Notes under the pieces: generated by a model | Told to the model about the DNA's origin: nothing | The model's database searches: none | The model's input: only the letters and a program-made list of their open reading frames with translations | NCBI GenBank assembly: GCA_025330725.1 | Contig: JAIWND010000001.1 | Span: 1,054,001-1,118,000 of the forward strand | DNA length: 64,000 bases | Reading direction: 5' to 3' | Source: Chlamydoabsidia padenii | Lineage: Eukaryota > Mucoromycota > Mucoromycetes > Mucorales > Cunninghamellaceae | In this document: positions 57,187 through 64,000 of the stretch, in pieces | How the letters are laid out: each line of letters begins with the position of its first letter | How positions within the stretch are numbered: position 1 is the first letter of the stretch | Made by a program: the position numbers and the translations under genes

Positions 57187-58326
57187 CTATAATAGAATGA
57201 CTGTGCATCCAAATAAGAGTAAAATACCGACTAGATAAGATTGATTTAGTGTGTTAATGCTGTCGGAGGATGCCAAGTTGATTGAAGTGGGTTCCATTGT
57301 TGGTGGGATAGCAATTGACGGAGAGGATGAAGTTTGACCATTCAAAACATCTATAGTATACCACAACAAATGAGTCATTCTATCCAATCCTTTTTTTTTT
57401 TTTTATTTATTTTATTTTATTTTATATAATACTTTACCTTGAATGTTACAAGCCTGTTGGGAGCGCTGACATGACATGGGTTCATCGGTGGTATTAAAAA
57501 GAGCAACAAAAGATTTGATTTCCATGATAGCATCAGATTCAGGCGGCCCTTTACTAAACTTGATATTTCCATCGGTCCAATGACTAAACATGAATCGACC
57601 AGGCGTCTGAGGCACTCGAGTGACAAGTGTATGAGCGAGTTGGTGATCAATATAAAACTCCGTCCGGTTGGGATACCAATCAAACCGATAATCATGGAAA
57701 TCATCCGTGGGATCAAACCCCAAGAGATGATTGTCGTGGGTCAGTGCAGAGGCTCGTCCGTTGGGTTCTTGAAGCCCAGGATGGATGGCAAAGTAAGCTT
57801 GAGGAGGAGTCACAGCACCGAGGATTTCGATATCAATTTCACCATCTGGGTTGTAAAAGTACATGGCTTGGACCGTCCCGTTTGTCTTGGTCAGGCGCAT
57901 TCGACTGGAGAAGGAGCCATAGAGAATGTCTTGTCGTTTAGTCCCAATTGCACCACATCGTACGGTAGGATCGGTGGTGACGGCTAGTTGAAGAGCATTA
58001 TTATCCATCTTGACATTATCCACACTGAATATCCGGCTATAGGTGTCCTCGTATTTGGCACCGATTTCATAGTTGGCCATAAAAAAGTCTTGTTCAAGTC
58101 GTGAGAAGCTGGTGGGTGGGTGGGATAGATTGATATCGGTGGTGGTGGTGGTGGTGTTACCAAGTTGGCTGTCAAAGTGCATATACCATCCATTGGTCCA
58201 TATCGTAGCTTCTTTGCTTGTTGGATCGTAGTAACCACAGTCGCATGGATCGTCGATGGTGTCGGGGGCCAATTGTGCTCGAAGTCTTGTACAAAAGAAG
58301 AGAATGACTAGCCAACAGGATAGCAT
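57187..58326 (-). CDS. GH16 glucanase/transglycosylase, GPI-anchored type
   Basis: Two exons (57438-58326, 57187-57350) give 350 residues. The signal peptide is MLSCWLVILFFCTRLRAQLA. The GH16 catalytic motif is EIDIE in GEIDIEILG (nucleophile Glu and acid/base Glu), with SRMRLTKTNGTVQAMYFY before it and DFHDYRFDWYPNRTEFYID after it. A Ser/Thr-rich stretch and a hydrophobic C-terminus (SYLVGILLLFGCTVILL) make a GPI-anchor signal likely, so the enzyme should act on beta-glucan or chitin-glucan cross-links in the wall, like Crh proteins. Several N-glycosylation sites are seen. The Cys pair PCDCGY near the start matches a secreted GH16 lineage. Confidence 0.9.
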
Positions 58327-58365
58327 CTGATATATATATATATATATAAGGTGCAGTGAAGAAGT

Positions 58366-58367
<2 letters not shown>

Positions 58368-58428
<61 letters not shown>
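58368..58428. repeat. (GA)n microsatellite, about 60 bases
   Basis: About thirty GA units, 42-102 bases upstream of the GH16 ATG, preceded by a TA run (58331-58348). Both lie in the leader or core promoter. Confidence 0.9.
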
Positions 58429-58432
<4 letters not shown>

Positions 58433-58836
58433 TCAGTATCGCTTTTCCCGATATATTTACGTTTTGTTTGTATTTCCCCATCTTACCTCGGATGTGAATC
58501 ACCTACACAAGACAGGATTATTGAGTCAGTATATGCTTTGGACCATCCCCATCACCCATTATTACTTTGCTAAATAAATAATTAGTTTACTTTTTAAACA
58601 GAAGAATTAATTTACCTTTTTGTTAAAGTGAGAGGAAGATTCGCACCAAACAACTTACACTTGTCCAAGTAGTATAAACCAAGTTCCAAGATTTGTCATT
58701 GTGGTCATAGTTTTATGTACAATATAAGAGGTAAAAGGTGTAGTTTATGTTGAGGTTCAGCAAGATAATATAGCAATGATTAAAAAGAGAGAAGAAAAAA
58801 AGAAGAATGAAAGACACCAAGATAAAGACATATCGG

Positions 58837-58851
58837 ATCGGGATTTAAATC
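58837..58851 (+). promoter_or_regulatory. recurrent promoter element
   Basis: ATCGGGATTTAAATC. The nearest start is GH16, 510 bases away, so a leader intron or another transcript is likely. The rest of 58327-58973 holds no coding exon. Confidence 0.4.
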
Positions 58852-58973
58852 GTTGGTACGAGTATTGCAACTCCCCCCCCTTTTTTTTTAAGGACAATTC
58901 ATTAAAGCTAGCTACAACCAGCTATAAACATACGACAAACAGAGAAGGGAGGTTTTTATTTCAAGGGAATCAA

Positions 58974-59295
58974 TTAGTTAAAGTATACTTGGGTGACTTT
59001 TTTCGAATCATCCAAAAAAACATTGATCCGATTAGGAACAAGGTTACGTAGTTGAGGGGCACCGGGAGGCAAGATTTGTTTAGGTGAAGGAATCTGATTT
59101 TCTCGTACGATCTACATACATGGAAACATGAGTTTTTTTTTTTTTTTTTTTTTTTTGAGAACGGTTTTCATCATGAGTTTTACTTACTTGGCCATCATCA
59201 AGTCCATTCGCAGGTTCATCGGTACCCAGAACATACTTGCCGATTAATTTGTCTTGCCAGGATTTGATCACTTCATCACTAGGTCGAGATTCCAT
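58974..59295 (-). CDS. I78-family serine protease inhibitor-like protein
   Basis: Two exons (59188-59295, 58974-59111) give 81 residues. The order WQDKLIGK, then IVRENQIPSPKQILPPG, then LVPNRINVFLDDSKKVTQVYF is that of I78/potato-inhibitor-like folds: a helix, a reactive loop after a Pro-Gly or Pro-rich stretch, and the strand pair D/NRxNVxxDDxxxVTxV. It has no signal peptide and no Cys, so it should act in the cytosol or vacuole on subtilisin-like proteases. Family-level assignment is by pattern only. Its promoter element is at 59456. Confidence 0.65.
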
Positions 59296-60824
59296 GGTGG
59301 GAGGATGAATGAAGAAGAGGAAGAAGCAATGGGATGTGGGAACTTTTTTTATATTTTTCTTCTTCTTCTGCGTAACAAACGGTACTTGAAACAAGTTCGG
59401 CGCTTAAAGGCAAATAGTGTCTTTTTTAGTTCCAATGGTCAATGCAAACATGTCTGGCGGTATTTGAAATAGAGTGGTTGAGATATTAAAAAAAGATGTT
59501 CTTGATGATTACCAAAGACAGATCCCACTAATTATGTATGGTAGTATAATGTGATCTTTTATAAAGTTTTGACCCTATATGTCATTGCCAAATCTGTGAA
59601 ACATTTATTCTAGTTGACACTTGGAACCAACTGTAGGACAGGCATTCAAAATTTCACTTTGTTAAAAAGAAGTATAATAGTGCACACAATATTGTTCTTG
59701 TTTTTAATACTGTAGGCATAGAATACAAACCCATGCAACTGGGACACGGTTTCACAAGCAAACTACTTTTTACCCCTGAATTCCCTTTTTAGATAATCAA
59801 TCATTTTTATTCAAGCAATCCCTACAACTATGTCTATTCTAATTTACTCTATTCTAATCAGGAGGATCATGATAATAATATGGTGATTTCAATATAGAGG
59901 TGATGATGATGACAGTGTTGATCCAATCCGGGATTCGGATGTCGATCATCGGATGGGGTGCCAAAGCATTACATGCACTTGATCATCATGATCCCCGGTT
60001 GTAAGAGTGTTAATTGTCTTGTTTTTTTTTTTTTTTTTTGATGAGCCAGCAAGTCGTTTCCCATCTTGACATAATCGCGTGCATCGGAGTCGGGATTTCA
60101 AATGCATTAACTGTACTGACCCCTTCCCCCAAAAGGATAACGACATTGGTAAAAATAAAAGAGAGAGAGAGAGAGAAAGAGAAGATTAATCCCTTGTATT
60201 CGATTTGATTTTACCCTACCTATATTATGTGTGTAAAAGATCAACGATACACAAACCAAAAGAATCAGCCCATTGAGTAAGTAAACGCCTGGACCAGGTT
60301 CACGTGCCACTAGATAAAGAAAGAGGGGATGATCAGTCGGTCATGCAGCAGCTTCAAACCTTTTTTTTTCATTTTTATCTGAAACAAATCGCCCCCCCCT
60401 TTCTCTAGTAATACATACCCCTCCACTTACTTGTTTTGCTCTACCCATTCAACATGCATTCCACAGATTCATCCCCACTCATCTTCGTTATATTCATAAC
60501 CATAGATAGAGAGTGACTATTACTTTGGTGCTGCTTTTAAATTGTAGTGCCATTTGCCATTTGAAAATCGCGATGAATGTGCAAGTAAAAGAAGGAGAAA
60601 AGAATGAAGGTTCGATGAGCGGGGGTTTAAATCCAATCACGAGTCGATCAGAGACGACTGTCAATTCATATTTTTTAATGGCCCTTTTTCGTTTTATGCC
60701 TTTCTTTCCTCTCTCTTTTACTTTCTTTTAACTTTTTTTATATATATCGTAAACAAACTACTGCTCTTTGATTTTAACTCTATCCAACCTCATTCTAGTT
60801 GGTCAAAGAACATACTTTGTAATA
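59296..60824. other. gene-poor stretch with several elements
   Basis: Elements at 59456-59470 (GGCGGTATTTGAAAT, 161 bases before the inhibitor gene), 60089-60103 (GTCGGGATTTCAAAT), and 60619-60634 (GCGGGGGTTTAAATCC, about 190 bases before the zinc-finger gene). A minus-strand hydrophobic frame at 60220-60310 (LLNGLILLVCVSLIFYTHNI) is flanked by an acceptor and a donor, but no ATG or partner exon fits. A T-run is at 60022-60038. Confidence 0.4.
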
Positions 60825-62053
60825 ATGGGACCAAGGTACAATAAACACTCTACAAAAGGTAAGTTGAAATGGGCGATCGAAAAAAAAAAAAAAAAAAAAA
60901 AAAAAAACATATATATATACAAAGAACAACAAGGTGGGAAAAGCTGTATGATTTTGATACTGATTTCCTTTTATGATCAAACCCTCTCTTTTTAGATGAA
61001 TCTTTGATTCAGATGCATCATCGTCAAGTCTCTCTTCCCAACAAATACTGCGCTGAAGCTCCTCGTCTTTGTGATTCTACAAACATTCAAACTGGTACTG
61101 ATGACAAAGAACAACGATTGTACAAGACTGAAATATGTAGAAACTATGAAGAACTTCATTCATGCAGGTAAGAAAATACATATAAAAGAATATCACTTTA
61201 TCTTTTGACACTTTTTCTTTTTCTTTTTAGGTATGGTCAAAAGTGCCGTTATGCTCATGGGAAAAGTGAACTGCGATCAGTTGAACGTCATCCAAGGTAC
61301 AAGACAGTGCTCTGCAGGACCTTTGAAGCAACAGGTGGCTGTCCATATGGTATTCGGTGTACCTTCTTGCATCAATCAACAAAAAACACCCAACTTCCAT
61401 CGCCACCTCAAGAGAATCAAGTACCTGCTAAAGAACAAGCCCATGCCTCACCTAAATCAACTTTAAATGGATCATCTAGTATGCCTCCCTCTTCTGATTC
61501 TACACCATTCACCTCTAATTCGCTATCATCAGACGTGCGAACTAAGCCTTTGAACTTGTGCACCACTCTTGAATCCTCTCCAACAGGTATTCCGCCCTTT
61601 TCGACACTCTTCAACACCCTGGATGTGTCATTGACAGGATGGACAAGTCTTCCCTCACCACCACGTGCCAAACTTGACTCTATGGTCCATCCTCCTCCTG
61701 GGTTCTCGCCATCATTATTAACAACAACAACACATATTCAAACATCCATCTGTCCAACACTCTGCTCCACCTTTACTCCACCATTGGATCTTTTTCCTGA
61801 CTCTACAGTGTCACCTATATGCTACTCAAGCTTGCCACCTCCAATGTCGTGTGAACCAACTCGGTCCTACTTCTCACCCAATCACTACCAACAACCGGCT
61901 GACGAATATCAACGTCAACTAAAGATGAAGGTGGCTTTTTACTCTCAAAGGAATCATACACCTACACCAGTCAAACAAACACTTTATTCCAAACGTCATG
62001 ATGAATTCATCCGTGCCACTTTGCTTCCCATGTTATCTTTTATGGATCACTAG
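60825..62053 (+). CDS. tandem CCCH zinc-finger RNA-binding protein (TIS11/Zfs1 type)
   Basis: Three exons (60825-60858, 60996-61167, 61231-62053) give 342 residues. Two fingers of C-x8-C-x5-C-x3-H form are 18 residues apart, each led by the RYKT/LYKT entry: YKTEICRNYEELHSCRYGQK and YKTVLCRTFEATGGCPYGIR. That spacing is diagnostic of TTP/Zfs1/Cth2 proteins, which bind AU-rich elements in 3' UTRs and speed mRNA decay. The rest is Pro/Ser/Thr-rich, with a basic C-terminus (YSKRHDEFIRATLLPML). The intron splits finger 1 after its second Cys. A long A28 tract sits in intron 1. Confidence 0.93.
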
Positions 62054-62572
62054 TATTAGTTTCCCCCTCCCCACTTTTTTTTTTTTTTTACCCTTCCCCT
62101 TCATTATTATAGCCTCTTCATATGATGCGTTTATTTTATTATATATATACACACACACACATTTATATATCAAATCAATCAAAATAAATAAAGTAATTAT
62201 TGATCTTTTTTATCATCATGCCTGTCATTCATGCGGCTCATATGTTTAAATCCCGACTCAAAACAAACGCAAAACCTGTTTACTTTGTATCACACCTACA
62301 GACCTTTAACCCAAAAATGGTAAAAATTTGAACCCAGAAAGTCAAAGGAGGGATTCGATTGGATAAAAGCAACAAATACGGGGTTTAAATTTTTTCAATG
62401 ACTTAAAACGGCGATTGAAAGTAAAGAGAAGAAGTTTCATTGGAGTATATTAAAAGCCAGTTCTGTAAGGCAGACAAGCTCTTTTTTTAAATGTCAGATT
62501 ACAACAGCTCTACCTTAATTGCCTGCCAAATGGGTTACGGTTTTCTTTGGCTTCAGTGAAAGCGTAACCATG

Positions 62573-62615
<43 letters not shown>

Positions 62616-62821
62616 TCAAGATAAGGCAAATATGGACATTTTTATTGAAGATAATGGAAAGTAAAAAATTGAGTTAAATGAATCTTGTTGTGATTATGAC
62701 TATATAATTATATGAGTGATATCATTGTGATAAGTTTCGATGGCGAATATACTATAACAATATATCTATAAAAGTGAGAGAGAGAGAGAGAGAGTTACTT
62801 AAGTGATTAGTTTGTAAATCC
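62054..62821. other. intergenic region beside a mobile element
   Basis: Elements at 62244-62257 (GTTTAAATCCCGAC) and 62378-62392 (ACGGGGTTTAAATTT). An A36 tract is at 62578-62613 and (GA)n at 62775-62793. No coding exon is seen. The 3' end of the transposon must lie in or near this stretch; I could not find its terminal repeat. Confidence 0.45.
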
Positions 62822-64000
62822 TTATTGAAGGTTGCAGTTGTTTAAAAACCAGGAGACACCAAATTTGTTGTGATTGATAATATGCTGTTTCGAAGAGTTG
62901 ACCATATGCATATCCAAGGTACATTCAGCTTTTAGTTCATCCAACTTGTACACTACAGAGGAAGGAGATGCAACAAGATAGCCAAGATCATCTTTTCCAT
63001 GACAGAGGTAGCGAACCACAGATAAACTGTCAAGTTTCTTCACCTTCCCAATAAAGAATATCCGGTTGGTACCATTTTCAGTTGAGAAGACAGCAAAAGT
63101 GCCGTGATTGATGTTGATAGGAGAGCTATTGTTGTCGGTCAATTCGCGGGAACCATCGAGAAACATTTCATAAAACTGCTTGTTGTCGTTGATAAATTGC
63201 CTGATGCCGCTTCCGTATGTCACCGTCGAGTTTGTACTGTCCTTCCAAGATCCACCTTCAATGATATGGCGCAACATTAGTCGTTTCCCGAAGATTTTCG
63301 CAAGGTCACGGGAGGTTGATTGACGATTAGTGTGTGCAATAGCTTCCCTTACGAATTTGTTGTACTGTTCCCCTTTTTCTGTTTCATAGTGGAGGGCGCA
63401 TCCAAATCGGATGATGTCGTCAGTGAGGTGTTGAAGGAGATGTGTCTTTGGTTTTGTTGACAGTGATCCATATTGGGGGTGTTTACAGTCGTATTCGTAT
63501 AATTCCTTCGTCAAATCAGCCACGGCCTTCTTCACATAGGCCACGTATTCGTCCAGGTTGGCAGGTATTTCCTTTATAAAAACAAGAGAAGATAAAACCC
63601 CTAATGCATTAAATAGCTTACCTATTTCTTGAATATCACTGTAAGAGGGACCAGTGAATTCATAAGTGATCACCAAAGGAAGGCATTGCGTTAGTATCTT
63701 GAAATCGCGACCGAGGAAAGAGCCACAGTGAGTAAGTTTAGCACGGAATGTTCTTGTAAACCCGGTAGATCCTTGGTAATGTTGTAGACTTGATTCCATT
63801 TTTTGAAGCACCTTTTTCTTGTTGCCAATGACATCCCTGACCAAATGTTCCACCAAGTATTTTGCAATACCTAAAGAGATTGTGTGTAGGACTTCCACAG
63901 GGGTGTCTTTAGAAGGGTCGAAAGAATCCAGATCCAGTAGTCGTCCAGAGCCGGTATCCTTGAATTTGAGATCCTTGTAAGAGGTTTCATTTTCAGTCAC
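62822..64000 (-). mobile_element. C-terminal part of a CACTA/Plavaka-like transposon protein
   Basis: An open, intronless frame of 392 codons enters from the right edge and ends with TGA... region at 62822. The stretch DPSKDTPVEVLHTISLGIAKYLVEHLV is the type of sequence (D-x3-DTPVEILH-x3-LG) found in the large transposase-associated proteins of CACTA/TNP2- and Plavaka-like DNA transposons, common in Mucoromycota. KPKTHLLQHLTDDIIRFG is also shared by that group. The frame has no stop or frameshift in the visible 1.2 kb, so it may be intact. Base use differs little from the neighbours. The identification is from family knowledge and would need a search. Confidence 0.6.

Noticed and set aside
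60107..60310. Minus-strand hydrophobic frame with possible splice sites
   Set aside because: No ATG in the exon; upstream candidate exons leave the wrong phase. Kept only as a note in the intergenic entry.

Overview
The window is nuclear DNA of a filamentous fungus, most likely an early-diverging one (Mucoromycota, probably Mucorales; this placement is inference from gene style and content, not from a search). Genes are compact and have many 50-150 base introns with GTAAGT-type donors and long T-runs before the acceptor. All products are eukaryotic. There are no operons; intergenic DNA is AT-rich and carries many homopolymer tracts. About 28 protein-coding genes can be modelled, and most exon chains given here close in frame with no internal stop.

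Layout. 1-6.5 kb: 3' end of a helical protein, a VHS-domain mini-protein, a vacuolar amino acid transporter and COP9 signalosome subunit 6. 7.5-12.4 kb: a 1,527-residue ankyrin/coiled-coil protein. 12.8-15.7 kb: a Ctr copper transporter with a GC-AG intron, and an Old Yellow Enzyme. 15.7-17.3 kb: gene-poor, perhaps holding a decayed gene. 17.3-25.8 kb: BDP1, endopolyphosphatase, a PQ-loop membrane protein, a low-complexity protein and isopentenyl-diphosphate isomerase. 26-30 kb: two unrecognised proteins and a 62-residue Cys-rich protein. 30.4-43 kb: VPS27, the PRP2/DHX16 helicase, a DUF202 protein, a cytochrome oxidase VIIa-like subunit and RPC2. 43.7-55 kb: a G-alpha subunit, a PDR-type ABC transporter, the PKA regulatory subunit and the AMPK gamma subunit SNF4. 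55.4-62 kb: a PB1-like protein, a small protein, a GPI-type GH16 glucanase, an I78-like protease inhibitor and a tandem CCCH zinc-finger protein. 62.8-64 kb: the C-terminal end of a DNA-transposon protein that runs off the window.

Themes. RPC2 and BDP1 both belong to the Pol III machinery. G-alpha, PKA regulatory subunit and SNF4 lie within 12 kb and belong to nutrient signalling. VPS27 and the VHS mini-protein belong to endosomal sorting. Most other genes are unrelated neighbours.

The most striking signal is not a gene. A short element, CGG-N-ATTTRAA(A) (reverse complement TTYAAAT-N-CCG), recurs roughly forty times. It usually lies 60-200 bases upstream of a start codon, often next to a TATA-like stretch and a pyrimidine-rich leader, and it also occurs in a few introns and in gene-poor stretches. 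It looks like a widely used promoter element of this genome.
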